The notes beneath the pieces were generated by a model. The model was given only the letters and a program-made list of their open reading frames with translations. It did not search any database and was not told where the DNA came from. Below are positions 1-7,238 of a stretch of 64,000 nt of DNA, one piece after another. This DNA comes from Bacillus sp. ISL-7 (GTDB lineage Bacteria; Bacillota; Bacilli; Bacillales_B; DSM-18226). Made by a program: the position numbers and the translations under genes. The stretch covers positions 29,571-93,570 of the forward strand of contig NZ_JAGGQW010000027.1 in NCBI RefSeq assembly GCF_018613065.1, given 5' to 3'. The number at the start of each line of letters is the position of its first letter. Within the stretch, counting starts at the first letter, position 1.

Positions 1-858
1 ATTATTTATGAAAACGAGGAAGAATTACTTCAACAGTATCGAGAATTGATCAAGGTATGTGAACAGGAATCAGAATCCTTTTTTCGCTCCACAAAAAAAG
101 ATGCTATAGTTTCATTTTTACACGACGATTTAGAACATCTATTTTCTGCATATAAGAGACCGTCAATTAAGTCTAAAAAAGACGAAGGACAAATAAAAAA
201 AATCTACAATTTTTTAATGGGTTTACTATCGAAGGAATTGGATACTCCTTTTAAACAAATGAAGGAAAATTGTGATACAAATTTAGATTGTAAGGTGAAA
301 TTAAGCAACTGTATTATAGAATTAATTAAGAAAGAGCCTTTAATAGATTTGGTCATTTTTAATCTCGAAAATGTTATTGCAGTCCTGACGAGTAACAGTG
401 TAGTTGAATTTTCAATTATAGATATACACTCACAGTTAAAATCTTTCCATCGAACATTGTCTACTCAGGAAATAAAAAGAATTCCTGAAGGCGAACCTGA
501 ATTTTATATTGGTACTATCCATTCAGTAAAAGGCGAGAAACATCGTTCAACGATGTTAGTGATAGATACAATATTTAGGGACTACACCACAGCTCCGCCA
601 ACTGAATATTGGATGTTTGACCTACTTAAAGAGTATTTTGCTGGAAATTATACTATCCCAGCCATGATACCAGACAGGTTAGAAAGTAATGAGACTATAA
701 AGTCTTTGAAATTGGCCTATGTGGCATTGAGCAGACCTACACATCTAACTGTAATTGCTATTCCAGCTAGTTTAATATCTAAGGAAGATGATATTTTTCA
801 GCGGTTGGACAATAATGGGTGGCAAAGATTTGAACAAAAAGCGGGTTCATATGTTTAA
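1..858 (+). CDS. UvrD-like helicase, C-terminal part (5' end outside window)
   Basis: The frame is open from the first base, so the TTG at 46 is not a real start and the gene begins left of the window. The last 110 residues carry two superfamily 1 helicase signatures: IGTIHSVKGEKHRSTMLVI resembles motif V (TIHxxKGxE) and LAYVALSRPTHL resembles motif VI (VALSRA). These motifs bind nucleotide and couple ATP hydrolysis to strand translocation. The N-terminal Walker A domain is not visible. Whether it is a defence, repair or mobile-element helicase cannot be decided from this part. The next gene is only a fragment, so the right side of the locus has been rearranged. Confidence 0.75.
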   Translation: MIYENEEELLQQYRELIKVCEQESESFFRSTKKDAIVSFLHDDLEHLFSAYKRPSIKSKKDEGQIKKIYNFLMGLLSKELDTPFKQMKENCDTNLDCKVKLSNCIIELIKKEPLIDLVIFNLENVIAVLTSNSVVEFSIIDIHSQLKSFHRTLSTQEIKRIPEGEPEFYIGTIHSVKGEKHRSTMLVIDTIFRDYTTAPPTEYWMFDLLKEYFAGNYTIPAMIPDRLESNETIKSLKLAYVALSRPTHLTVIAIPASLISKEDDIFQRLDNNGWQRFEQKAGSYV

Positions 859-862
859 ATAA

Positions 863-1015
863 ATTGAACATGAAGCGATTATCGCAAGAAGTCGTTTCTT
901 TGAGGAAATCGTTGTATTTAACGGTCAGTTGGATAATCCCATTAACTTTTTTGATGATTCATATTTGTCCGAACCTTTTCAACTACATGGTTATACAGTA
1001 AAAAATAGCGAATGA
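863..1015 (+). pseudogene. orphan coding fragment, about 50 codons
   Basis: An open stretch between a TAA and a TGA reads like protein (EHEAIIARSRFFEEIVVF, then a PINFFDDSYLSEPFQLHGY segment), but it has no start codon and no ribosome-binding site. I do not recognise the family. It is most likely the C-terminal remnant of a gene whose body was deleted just after the helicase. Confidence 0.35.
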
Positions 1016-1070
1016 GTGACCAACATAACTTTAAAGCAGCCTTTTAATAGACGGCTTTTAGGAATGATTA

Positions 1071-1100
1071 GGCATCGGTAAACGCTGATGCCTTTTATTT
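1071..1100 (+). terminator. Rho-independent terminator
   Basis: GGCATC and GATGCC form a stem around a GGTAAACGCT loop, followed by TTTTATTT. It would end the helicase transcript. Confidence 0.6.
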
Positions 1101-1113
1101 CGCAATTTTTTTA

Positions 1114-1129
1114 TGTTTCACGTGGAACA
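1114..1129. promoter_or_regulatory. parS: parS centromere site (Spo0J/ParB binding site)
   Basis: TGTTTCACGTGGAACA is the exact reverse complement of TGTTCCACGTGAAACA, one of the chromosomal parS forms bound by Spo0J in Bacillus subtilis. ParB/Spo0J loads here and spreads, helping origin segregation and SMC loading. The site is intergenic. In B. subtilis most parS sites lie in the origin-proximal part of the chromosome, so it hints that this window is fairly near oriC; the rRNA operon at the other end fits that. Confidence 0.85.
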
Positions 1130-1291
1130 TATGTTCTTGTCGTTGGTACTCTGTTAGTCTATCAGTTGGTGTCAAAGGAACTTACAATAGAATCATTGTA
1201 AAAATATAGTAAAATTGTTTTATGTTTGAAAGGACATTCCTTTCAAAACGGGTAAAAGAAATCCTTTTCGAAACGGAAGCACTAATACAAC

Positions 1292-1327
1292 AAAACCCCT
1301 GATTCCTTGGTAAGTCAGGAGTTTTTT
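1292..1327. terminator. bidirectional-looking terminator
   Basis: AACCCCTGA and TCAGGAGTT arms flank a short loop, with a T run on the plus side and a weaker one on the minus side. It can end the minus-strand gene at 1442-1783. The bases between 1130 and 1290 hold no gene; I see only a small GAAAGG/CCTTTC hairpin. Confidence 0.55.
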
Positions 1328-1441
1328 ACGTTCTTATTAGAATTGTTCCAAATGCATGCTGTAACAAGTCCTATTTTGGTGTTTTTCTAAGAAACTCCCA
1401 TCAAGAGAACCCGTTACTATGTTTTGCGTGGCACTTTCGTT

Positions 1442-1783
1442 TTAAATACCGTTTAGCAAACTATCATCACCTGAGAATAAAACATAAGCATCAAACATTT
1501 TTTCAGCCCATTCCTCGTTATGATGATCAAATGACCAATGCAGAGTACCTAGGCATATGTTTAATTGTTTTTTCATGTTTCGAGCATTAATGTATCGATT
1601 ATTACCGCAAATCGAAAGAAATAAGTCATTAACACTGGTCCAATGCATCATTTGATCTCTCTTAATATTATTATTGGCTCTGCCCATGATTACCTTTAGA
1701 TCACTGTATGGAATATCGCCATGAAATAATGCATTTGCAATGTAACCTAAAGCTTGCTTTTTCGAATAAATTTGTTCACTCAC
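1442..1783 (-). CDS. hypothetical protein, 113 aa
   Basis: The frame starts at GTG 1783 with AAGGAG 11 bases upstream. The protein is soluble, with mixed charge and no membrane segment or signal peptide. It is rich in Trp/His near the C-terminus (LHWSFDHHNEEWAEKMFDAYVLF). I do not recognise the family. It has its own ribosome-binding site and terminators on both sides, so it is probably monocistronic. Confidence 0.55.
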   Translation of the reverse strand: MSEQIYSKKQALGYIANALFHGDIPYSDLKVIMGRANNNIKRDQMMHWTSVNDLFLSICGNNRYINARNMKKQLNICLGTLHWSFDHHNEEWAEKMFDAYVLFSGDDSLLNGI

Positions 1784-1907
1784 AACACATCGAACTCCTT
1801 ATAATATACTGGACACCCAATGATGTAATGAGCTGTGATGTCACGTCCGCAAATGAGAAGTAATTAATCGTCTGATGATTTTCTCTTCCTGATATTTTTG
1901 TATGAAA

Positions 1908-1943
1908 AAAAACCCTTGCTTATACCAGTTTACAAGGATTAAT
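1908..1943 (-). terminator. terminator of the 2013-2300 gene
   Basis: Read on the minus strand, CCTTG and CAAGG arms are followed by GTTTTTTTT. Confidence 0.5.
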
Positions 1944-2012
1944 AATAAAAATTTGGCTATTAAAAGTATTTATGACAATTAAAAAGGAACTCTTTGTCAA
2001 TCCAGCTTTGCT

Positions 2013-2300
2013 CTAATCAAAGGGGAGTGGAGTTAAAGCTGTTTCAATATCCCCATTCTCATCAATATAAAATCGAATATTCATAGCTTCTTTGCCATCA
2101 AAAAATGTCAATATAATGGACTTATTTTCAACATAAAAAGATACTACTTCATTTCCTTCTTTAATCAATTGAAAGATATTATTTTCTGTCTGTGAATAAG
2201 GCTTATCAAGGAGTTCCGCTAATTCAGCTTTTAAGGGCAGACCATGAAATTTTAACGTTCGGTAGCTCTCTATACTAGTTACTTTTTTATCATTACTCAT
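2013..2300 (-). CDS. hypothetical protein, 95 aa
   Basis: A small acidic soluble protein read from ATG 2300. The N-terminal half is helical with a Lys/Glu-rich start (MSNDKKVTSIESYRTLKF); the C-terminal half looks like beta strands (VVSFYVENKSIILTFFDG). It lies directly downstream of the ribbon-helix-helix gene on the same strand and could be its partner in a two-gene unit, but neither sequence shows a toxin fold I know. Function unknown. Confidence 0.5.
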   Translation of the reverse strand: MSNDKKVTSIESYRTLKFHGLPLKAELAELLDKPYSQTENNIFQLIKEGNEVVSFYVENKSIILTFFDGKEAMNIRFYIDENGDIETALTPLPFD

Positions 2301-2367
2301 TTAACTATCCCCGCTTTGAAAATAGGTAAGGAACATTTTATTTTCCTTACCCGTTATTAATTCCATA

Positions 2368-2577
2368 TTAACTTAAGCGATCATTCACTTCATTCTTAAT
2401 TTTTTGCAACTCCTCAAAAATTGAAGCCCCATTTTCTTCGTAATCCGCCACTAGATGACAAATCGCCATTAGGCTTAATTGATTCATTGAATAGCCTGTT
2501 TCATCGTGCAGATCTCGGAGTCTATCTTTTAACTTTGGAGGAAGATAAATTCCAAACCTTTCCCGATTATCCGTCAA
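2368..2577 (-). CDS. ribbon-helix-helix (Arc/CopG-type) DNA-binding protein
   Basis: A 69-residue protein with the RHH pattern: a short strand FGIYLPPKLKDRL, then a helix-turn-helix-like pair DLHDETGYSMNQLSLMAICHL. Such proteins bind DNA as dimers and often repress their own operon in phages, plasmids and toxin-antitoxin loci. The start is TTG 2577, preceded by GAGGGTGAT; an alternative ATG upstream reaches a stop at once. Its promoter (TTGATA, 18 bp, TATGAT) has a LexA box in the spacer, so it should be DNA-damage induced. Confidence 0.65.
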   Translation of the reverse strand: MTDNRERFGIYLPPKLKDRLRDLHDETGYSMNQLSLMAICHLVADYEENGASIFEELQKIKNEVNDRLS

Positions 2578-2624
2578 TATTCATCACCCTCTAGGCCTTT
2601 ATTTATATGAAATTTCTTACTAAT

Positions 2625-2654
2625 ATCATAGCACAAACATACGTTCTGTATCAA
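2625..2654 (-). promoter_or_regulatory. SOS promoter of the RHH gene with LexA box
   Basis: On the minus strand TTGATA (2654-2649), an 18-bp spacer and TATGAT (2630-2625) form a good sigma-A promoter. The spacer contains AGAACGTATGTTTG (2634-2647), which matches the Bacillus LexA consensus CGAACRNRYGTTYC at 12 of 14 positions. LexA bound there would block RNA polymerase. Confidence 0.7.
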
Positions 2655-2727
2655 TAAAATTCCATTCGTTATTGCAGGCCAGCCAATCTATTAAACGCAA
2701 AATAACACTATTTAGTGCTATGTACGA

Positions 2728-2747
2728 GGAACGTACGTTCTTATAAA
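2728..2747 (+). promoter_or_regulatory. LexA box and -10 of the YolD operon
   Basis: GGAACGTACGTTCT (2728-2741) is a near-perfect LexA/DinR box (12 of 14, with a fully symmetric core) directly abutting TATAAA (2742-2747). No convincing -35 is visible. It controls the rightward operon that contains the YolD-like gene and faces the SOS promoter of the RHH gene about 70 bp away. Confidence 0.65.
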
Positions 2748-3143
2748 ATGAAAGCAAGGAAGCATCCTTTAATAGAAAGGGGGACAAAAGAAATCGAGAC
2801 TGAAAACCATTTTTTAAAATTTTCATCTATGAAGCCATATCAAAACCATGACAGTAGAGGCCTTTATATTTGGGGCCTTTACGGAGAAAAGGAAGACGAA
2901 GATTACATTTACTTCTTTTTTCTTAAAGTCACAAAAGAATTTGAAGTTCGAAATAAGGAATGTTTAAAGAGAAGAAGCGATGAATGGTTGGATAGTCGAG
3001 GAAAGAGAGTTGATCAGGCAACGATTTTCATAACGATGAATGAAGAAATATTATTGGCCATTCGAAATTGGTATTTTAATAACCTTGAACGAATCAAACA
3101 ACTATTTTTTGTAAGGAATAATGCCAACCAATTTATTCATTAG
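2748..3143 (+). CDS. hypothetical protein, first gene of the SOS operon
   Basis: The open frame extends upstream to an ATG at 2715, but that codon lies before the LexA box and cannot be used. ATG 2748 touches the predicted transcription start. A fine ribosome-binding site (GAAAGGGGG, 2775-2783) is followed at the right distance by an in-frame ATC (2793), not ATG, so the start codon may have been lost by one substitution; the next ATG is 2829. The body is a soluble, Lys/Arg-rich protein with an aromatic stretch (DEDYIYFFFLKVTKEFEV). I do not recognise the family. Confidence 0.45.
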   Translation: MKARKHPLIERGTKEIETENHFLKFSSMKPYQNHDSRGLYIWGLYGEKEDEDYIYFFFLKVTKEFEVRNKECLKRRSDEWLDSRGKRVDQATIFITMNEEILLAIRNWYFNNLERIKQLFFVRNNANQFIH

Positions 3144-3165
3144 TTAAAGGAGGAGCAAAACAACG

Positions 3166-3507
3166 ATGATAAGGGATCGAGGAACAAAAAAATGGACAGC
3201 CTCTTTTATGATGCCTGAACACATCCGTGAATTAAAGAAAATGATGAACGAGGCAAACAAGCAACCCCGTCCTATCCTGGATGAAATGGAGATTGAAGAA
3301 ATGGAACGATTGCTGCAAAAAAGCCTTATGCAAGGCACTTTGCTTCAAGTTACTACTTGGAAAGGTGGATTTTTTAATAAAAAGGTTTGTCAGGTCGTTC
3401 AAATTGATTTAGTGGCTAAAACAATTGCTTTTCAAGATAAGCTGCAATCCAAATTTAAAACTCCATTTTTTAATATTACTAGTGTTACAGAAGTGAATTC
3501 CTATTAA
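3166..3507 (+). CDS. YolD-like protein
   Basis: The 113-residue protein begins MIRDRGTKKWTASFMMPEHI, the signature of the YolD-like family. It continues with the usual LDEMEIEEMERLLQ helix and a beta-rich C-terminal half that carries TTWKGGFF. YolD proteins are normally encoded just before a Y-family DNA polymerase (UvrX/YqjW type) and are SOS-induced with it. Here a LexA box fits, but no polymerase follows, only small ORFs. The start is ATG 3166 after a strong AAAGGAGGAG. The family role is not settled; a link to translesion synthesis is inferred from that usual neighbour. Confidence 0.85.
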   Translation: MIRDRGTKKWTASFMMPEHIRELKKMMNEANKQPRPILDEMEIEEMERLLQKSLMQGTLLQVTTWKGGFFNKKVCQVVQIDLVAKTIAFQDKLQSKFKTPFFNITSVTEVNSY

Positions 3508-3581
3508 TTGCATACAAAAGTCTAGAACATATAAAAAAACGCTCATTTTACCTTTGGCCTTTACATGGAGGTTTATGTAGG

Positions 3582-3755
3582 ATGGAAAAGTGCGAAGTCA
3601 TTTTTACGCCTCAAGAAGCACTGTTATATAAAGGACTCATAAAACAGCTGAGTGAAGCAAACTCGTATCTTGAAATAAAAATGTACCAAAACAAAATTGA
3701 GGACCTCCTTGATAAGGGAAGACTCCGAGTATTAACAAAGGAATTGAAGAGGTGA
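3582..3755 (+). CDS. small protein, 57 aa
   Basis: ATG 3582 follows GGAGGT (3567-3572). The product starts MEKCEVIFTPQEALLYKGLI and continues as one amphipathic, probably coiled-coil helix (QLSEANSYLEIKMYQNKIEDLLDKG), ending KELKR. This shape resembles small helical proteins in the same region of YolD operons, but I cannot name it. It lies 75 bp after the YolD gene and may be cotranscribed with it. Confidence 0.5.
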   Translation: MEKCEVIFTPQEALLYKGLIKQLSEANSYLEIKMYQNKIEDLLDKGRLRVLTKELKR

Positions 3756-3947
3756 GTTCTTATACCATCTCAAATTGTTATATTTGCATCTTATATCATC
3801 CTTGGACTTGCTTTTGGTTATGAACTAATCGTAGAACTTGATGAGGAAATAGAAAAAGGGACCGAAGAAATTATTCATGAATTTGAAAGGTTATTAGAGG
3901 TTTGTGAACCGATTGGTGGTTATAAAGTCATTATTCCTTACTGCTGA
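3756..3947 (+). pseudogene. small membrane-helix ORF lacking a standard start
   Basis: Immediately after the preceding TGA the same frame stays open for 63 codons: a hydrophobic helix (QIVIFASYIILGLAFGY), then an acidic amphipathic tail (ELDEEIEKGTEEIIHEFERLLEV). No ATG, GTG or TTG precedes the helix; ATT 3774 is the only near-start. Either a rare start or a decayed gene. Confidence 0.35.
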
Positions 3948-4034
3948 TTGTGTGTGGGATTTTTTGGCTCCCAATCATTCTTACCGTATATTTTCGAAAA
4001 TGGTTTAGAAAAAAGAAAAAGTGAGTGTAGTAAT

Positions 4035-4136
4035 ATGTTAGCACTAACAATCATTAGTGTACTAGTCGCTGTTGGTTTTATTTTTATTATCTCTGTAATT
4101 GCATTAGTTCTCACTATAAAAAATTTCAGGAGGTAA
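4035..4136 (+). CDS. single-pass membrane micro-protein, 33 aa
   Basis: ATG 4035 opens MLALTIISVLVAVGFIFIIS, one continuous transmembrane helix followed by a basic tail KNFRR. The frame is also open upstream to TTG 3948, but that extension looks non-coding. The stop codon is embedded in the AGGAGG of the next gene, so the two are probably translationally coupled. Confidence 0.4.
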   Translation: MLALTIISVLVAVGFIFIISVIALVLTIKNFRR

Positions 4137-4139
4137 GTC

Positions 4140-4325
4140 ATGGGTAAAGAATGGGATGAAATAAGATTGAAAATGATGATGCAAAGGCATGAACATATGA
4201 TCGAACTTATGAGGTTATCGGCTATTTCAGCAACCCTTCAATATAAGCATATAACGAGCGTAGAAAAGCTTAAATTCATTGAAGAATTTACTAAAGAAAT
4301 CCCCAAAAATAAGACTAAGAGTTAA
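4140..4325 (+). CDS. small helical protein, 61 aa
   Basis: ATG 4140 sits 5 bases after AGGAGG. The protein is Met- and charge-rich, all-helical and soluble (MGKEWDEIRLKMMMQRHEHM ... EEFTKEIPKNKTKS). Family unknown. Coupled to the micro-protein upstream. Confidence 0.5.
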   Translation: MGKEWDEIRLKMMMQRHEHMIELMRLSAISATLQYKHITSVEKLKFIEEFTKEIPKNKTKS

Positions 4326-4350
4326 CCAATGGGATGGAGTCTGTAACATT

Positions 4351-4605
4351 ATGCCCCAAGACTTCATCCTTTGTTCTGGAGGGAAGGTGGAACCGCTAGA
4401 TACTTTTATCAATTGGTTAAGAGTCTTATTTTTAGTTATGACTCTAGGCGATACGATCGTGAGTGTACGTAAATATAGGAAAACCAAAAGAAGTACTCAA
4501 ATTAGTGGAATTGAATACCGAAGAGTACTTCGAGATTTAATATTTAATAACGTATTAATCTTACTGATGTTTTTAACAATAGTTTGGGAGGATTGGTTTA
4601 AATGA
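4351..4605 (+). CDS. small two-helix membrane protein, 84 aa
   Basis: The frame opens earlier (4279), but ATG 4351 is preceded by GATGGAG and does not overlap the gene before. The product has two hydrophobic segments, WLRVLFLVMTLGDTIV and NVLILLMFLTIVWEDW, separated by a very basic loop (RKYRKTKRST). It is probably a membrane protein of the element. Family unknown. Confidence 0.45.
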   Translation: MPQDFILCSGGKVEPLDTFINWLRVLFLVMTLGDTIVSVRKYRKTKRSTQISGIEYRRVLRDLIFNNVLILLMFLTIVWEDWFK

Positions 4606-4642
4606 CCATCTTTAATAAAAAAATTGAGGAGGAAAACAAAAC

Positions 4643-5197
4643 GTGGGGACATTTTATACAATAGGAATCATTAACAAATTCGGTGCTCAGGCAACCAAAG
4701 GGCCAACAAAATGGAGTCGTGAAAATCTAGCATTAACTGAAGTAGAGTGGAAGGAAGCATTGGATAAACGAATTGATACGTCTATTTTCAATTTGGAATT
4801 ACAGGAAGACGGTACAATCAAAGGCTTCCTTAAAAATGACATATTCAAGGAAAATATCAAGGGATTCTATGAGATCTTGCGGGAAATCCTAGGTGAGCAC
4901 AGAAACGGTAACTTCGATTATTACGAAAAAGGCATGTCCGAAGATGGAGAACTCCACGATATAAACGTTAAAGACGAAGATGACGGGTATTCGTACGAGT
5001 GGGCTGATGATTTAAGGATATTGGACAAGGATGGGGTGGAAATTCGAATAGAATGCGAGTTTATTATGTTGTTCCTGGAAGGGAAAGTTCTGGTCGAGGA
5101 GTTCTACACGGATCCTGTGCTGATCAACTATTTGTTCCGCAACTGCAAGATTGACAATCCATTGGCTGGTGCAGTTATCAGTGCCGTGGTTGGGTAA
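4643..5197 (+). CDS. hypothetical protein, 184 aa
   Basis: GTG 4643 follows AGGAGG by about 11 bases. The protein is acidic and soluble, with a beta-rich centre (DGTIKGFLKND, DDGYSYEWADDLRILDKDGVEIRIECEF) and no signal or membrane segment. It ends by overlapping the start of the next reading frame (TAATGA), so it belongs to the same tightly packed operon. I do not recognise it. Confidence 0.6.
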   Translation: MGTFYTIGIINKFGAQATKGPTKWSRENLALTEVEWKEALDKRIDTSIFNLELQEDGTIKGFLKNDIFKENIKGFYEILREILGEHRNGNFDYYEKGMSEDGELHDINVKDEDDGYSYEWADDLRILDKDGVEIRIECEFIMLFLEGKVLVEEFYTDPVLINYLFRNCKIDNPLAGAVISAVVG

Positions 5198-5384
5198 TGA
5201 GTGTAATTAGTAACCGTTCTTTTATGATGAAATAGTAAAAATCATCGGCCAGACTGGCGAATTCGCTATGGAAGAGGCTCGGAAGCATGGCACTTATATC
5301 GTTTACAAGAATAAGGAAGGCGATATTGTTGGTAAATATCCAGATGGCCAAATAAAGAAAAAAGAAAGCGAGTGCGATGATTAA
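5197..5384 (+). pseudogene. small gene split by a one-base frameshift
   Basis: ATG 5197 overlaps the previous stop and reads MSVISNRSF, then runs into a stop at 5233. Starting in the T run at 5218-5223, the +2 frame continues as YDEIVKIIGQTGEFAMEEA and stays open to TAA 5382-5384, which overlaps the next ATG. One extra T in the run would restore a continuous protein of about 62 residues with the same stop-start overlaps as its neighbours. This is either a frameshift mutation, a homopolymer sequencing error or slippage. Confidence 0.6.
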
Positions 5385-5761
5385 TGGGTTTTTACACCGA
5401 AGCACGAACCAAAGAAGGTAGATTGATTGGCAGTAAGAGTTTTCAGGTCTGGAATCCGAATGTGGAACATTTCTACAAGTCGCTGGGATTGGAAAATCCT
5501 TACGGTCAGTACAGCGGAGATAAAGGTGATATATCATTTACAGCAGAACAATTAGCATCCGCTATGCAGTATATTGAAAGCCTAGAATTTTATAGCGAGC
5601 CAATAATAGAAAAACTCGATCCGATTGTTGGCATGCTTACCATTGCTGGAGGAGGCCAAAAGCTTGATGCAAAAGCCGAAAAAGAGCGAACTCTTGAGTT
5701 CTTAGATGTTTGTGCAGCAGTGGCTCTTAAAGATGGGAGCGTCATCCTAAATATGGGTTAG
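5384..5761 (+). CDS. hypothetical protein, 125 aa
   Basis: The start ATG 5384 overlaps the upstream TAA. The protein is soluble and mildly acidic, with an aromatic N-terminal half (SKSFQVWNPNVEHFYKSLGL) and a helical C-terminal half (LDAKAEKERTLEFLDVCAAVALKD). No motif of known function is visible. It is in the packed operon of small genes. Confidence 0.6.
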   Translation: MGFYTEARTKEGRLIGSKSFQVWNPNVEHFYKSLGLENPYGQYSGDKGDISFTAEQLASAMQYIESLEFYSEPIIEKLDPIVGMLTIAGGGQKLDAKAEKERTLEFLDVCAAVALKDGSVILNMG

Positions 5762-5771
5762 GAGGACAGTA

Positions 5772-5903
5772 ATGTATTAGAAGACTTACTTTCAAATGAT
5801 AATGAGCAGAATATGGGATTTTGATGACGCTATGCAACCGAAAGAACATTGGTGGTGGTATTTAAGTAAGTGTGTCAAAAAGGAGGACGATAATGAGCAT
5901 TGA
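5772..5903 (+). pseudogene. micro-ORF with an amber codon at position 3
   Basis: GGAGGACAGTA precedes ATG 5772, the spacing used by the neighbours, but codon 3 is TAG. The same frame then stays open to 5903 and reads MSRIWDFDDAMQPKEHWWWY from ATG 5802. Either translation restarts at 5796/5802 without a good ribosome-binding site, or this is a broken gene. The tail overlaps the next gene. Confidence 0.4.
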
Positions 5904-6150
5904 AATTCATAAAGAACGGAGAAGAATAGCATACCGTTTATGTGGCTGTTTCACACCTTTAGAAGTAATCGCCTACGTTACAAAATTACCGCTTCCCGAT
6001 GTTATAGAGATAGACAATAAACGAACCTCATATTACAACCAGTTAATTAAACAGAGAATGAATTTTGTTACAGACGTAGATAAGTTATTTGCGAAACTTG
6101 AACTGGATGACATTGAAAAGGAGGACGGTAATGAACAGGGACAGAATTGA
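5893..6150 (+). CDS. hypothetical protein, 85 aa
   Basis: ATG 5893 follows AAAGGAGGAC; the longer GTG 5872 start would overlap that ribosome-binding site and is rejected. The product has a basic N-terminus (MSIEIHKERRRIAYRLCGC) with a helix-turn-helix-like pattern (TPLEVIAYVTKLPLPDVIEID) and an acidic tail. A DNA-binding role is possible but weakly supported. It overlaps the next micro-ORF. Confidence 0.5.
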   Translation: MSIEIHKERRRIAYRLCGCFTPLEVIAYVTKLPLPDVIEIDNKRTSYYNQLIKQRMNFVTDVDKLFAKLELDDIEKEDGNEQGQN

Positions 6151-6202
6151 AGGTTTTTATATTAAATTGCGAAAACACTTGGAGGACGACAATGGACGAT
6201 AA
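6131..6202 (+). CDS. micro-ORF, 23 aa
   Basis: AAGGAGGACGGTA directly precedes ATG 6131. The short basic peptide (MNRDRIEGFYIKLRKHLEDD) overlaps genes on both sides. The strong ribosome-binding site is the only support; it may serve translational coupling more than a product. Confidence 0.35.
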   Translation: MNRDRIEGFYIKLRKHLEDDNGR

Positions 6203-6344
6203 AGAATTAAAATGGTTGCAAGAAACGGCAAAAAAGTTAAATGACGAAAAGATTCGCAATGAGTATGAAGAAATGGTTAAGAATAGACCTGAAATAGCCA
6301 AGCATTTTGCCAGCATTATTAATCCGAGGCGTGATCATAAATGA
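6192..6344 (+). CDS. small charged protein, 50 aa
   Basis: ATG 6192 follows GGAGGACGACA; the frame is open from 6147, but that start lacks a ribosome-binding site. The protein is helical and highly charged (MDDKELKWLQETAKKLNDEK). It overlaps the next gene by ATGA. Family unknown. Confidence 0.5.
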   Translation: MDDKELKWLQETAKKLNDEKIRNEYEEMVKNRPEIAKHFASIINPRRDHK

Positions 6345-6757
6345 CTGACGAGGAATTTTCCATATTTGAAAAGGTGATGCGGGAAATACACAACCATTGG
6401 GGATTTAGCGATATACGAACAGAGAGCGAAATAAGCGATTATCGTAGAGGTTATGAGCAAATTAAAGAAAGTCAATTACCGCCAGAAGAACAGCGATACC
6501 AGCGTGAATTAAAAAAGTTTATCGAAGAGTTAAATGGAATGTCTTCAACCACCTATTTAGCAGCTCGATTAAGTGTTATTCGTGATATTGAAGATTTAAT
6601 AAAAACCGAAACTAATGAAAGGACGAAAAAAGGATTAGGTAAAATAGTCGATGAATTTTATCGCTTGGTAAAAGATGCGATGGTACCTAATGAATTGATG
6701 GAGCAAGCACGAAATAGAGTTAGCTTACCACCATTTAGAAAGGGAGATAACGAATGA
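6341..6757 (+). CDS. hypothetical helical protein, 138 aa
   Basis: Starts at the ATGA overlap with the previous gene. The sequence is all-helical and charged, for example DYRRGYEQIKESQLPPEEQRY and a coiled-coil-like stretch around residues 60-110. There is no membrane segment and no motif I can name. It ends by overlapping the next gene by four bases, so it is translated as part of a chain. Confidence 0.6.
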   Translation: MTDEEFSIFEKVMREIHNHWGFSDIRTESEISDYRRGYEQIKESQLPPEEQRYQRELKKFIEELNGMSSTTYLAARLSVIRDIEDLIKTETNERTKKGLGKIVDEFYRLVKDAMVPNELMEQARNRVSLPPFRKGDNE

Positions 6758-6987
6758 CTGATAAAAGGAACGGAGACATCACTAAACATCCGTTTTATAT
6801 AAAGGATCCAGTCGCAAGGCAACGAGCACTCGACCAAGCTGTCGAAAGGGCGAAGGGAATTCTATTCCCATCGGAGCCATCGAAAGAAATCAAGTTCAAA
6901 CGTGAAACACGGTTAGTATTTAACGGCGTGAAGGAGTTCAATAAATTTTATAAGGAATGGAAGAAAGAACAAAAGGTGAAGAAATGA
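6754..6987 (+). CDS. small basic protein, 77 aa
   Basis: ATGA overlap start after AAAGGGAGATAACGA. Lys/Arg-rich, with a C-terminal KEFNKFYKEWKKEQKVKK helix that could bind nucleic acid; that is inference from charge only. Family unknown. Confidence 0.5.
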   Translation: MTDKRNGDITKHPFYIKDPVARQRALDQAVERAKGILFPSEPSKEIKFKRETRLVFNGVKEFNKFYKEWKKEQKVKK

Positions 6988-7238
6988 GTGAACCGCATAA
7001 TTATCAACTTAAATTAAGAACTGGTGATGAAGTTATTTTCACTGCTGATATTACAGCCGATGAAGTACAATCACTGCCTCGATTTGCTAATCAAGCCGAA
7101 TTCTTTAAGTTTTTCACGGAAAGAACGAGACATAGTGAACTACCGTTTGTAATTATCAAAATCATTAAACCGCCGTTGGTAAAGGAGGACGATGATGAAA
7201 GCTGGGGACATTGTTGCAGCAATCGAATCAATGAATAA
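6984..7238 (+). CDS. hypothetical protein, 84 aa
   Basis: ATG 6984 overlaps the previous stop (ATGA); the longer frame from 6957 is not needed. The N-terminal half looks like beta strands (NYQLKLRTGDEVIFTADITA), and a strand VIIKIIKPP precedes an acidic, Cys-containing tail. The last 47 bases overlap the next gene in another frame, which is unusually long for this operon. Confidence 0.5.
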   Translation: MSEPHNYQLKLRTGDEVIFTADITADEVQSLPRFANQAEFFKFFTERTRHSELPFVIIKIIKPPLVKEDDDESWGHCCSNRINE

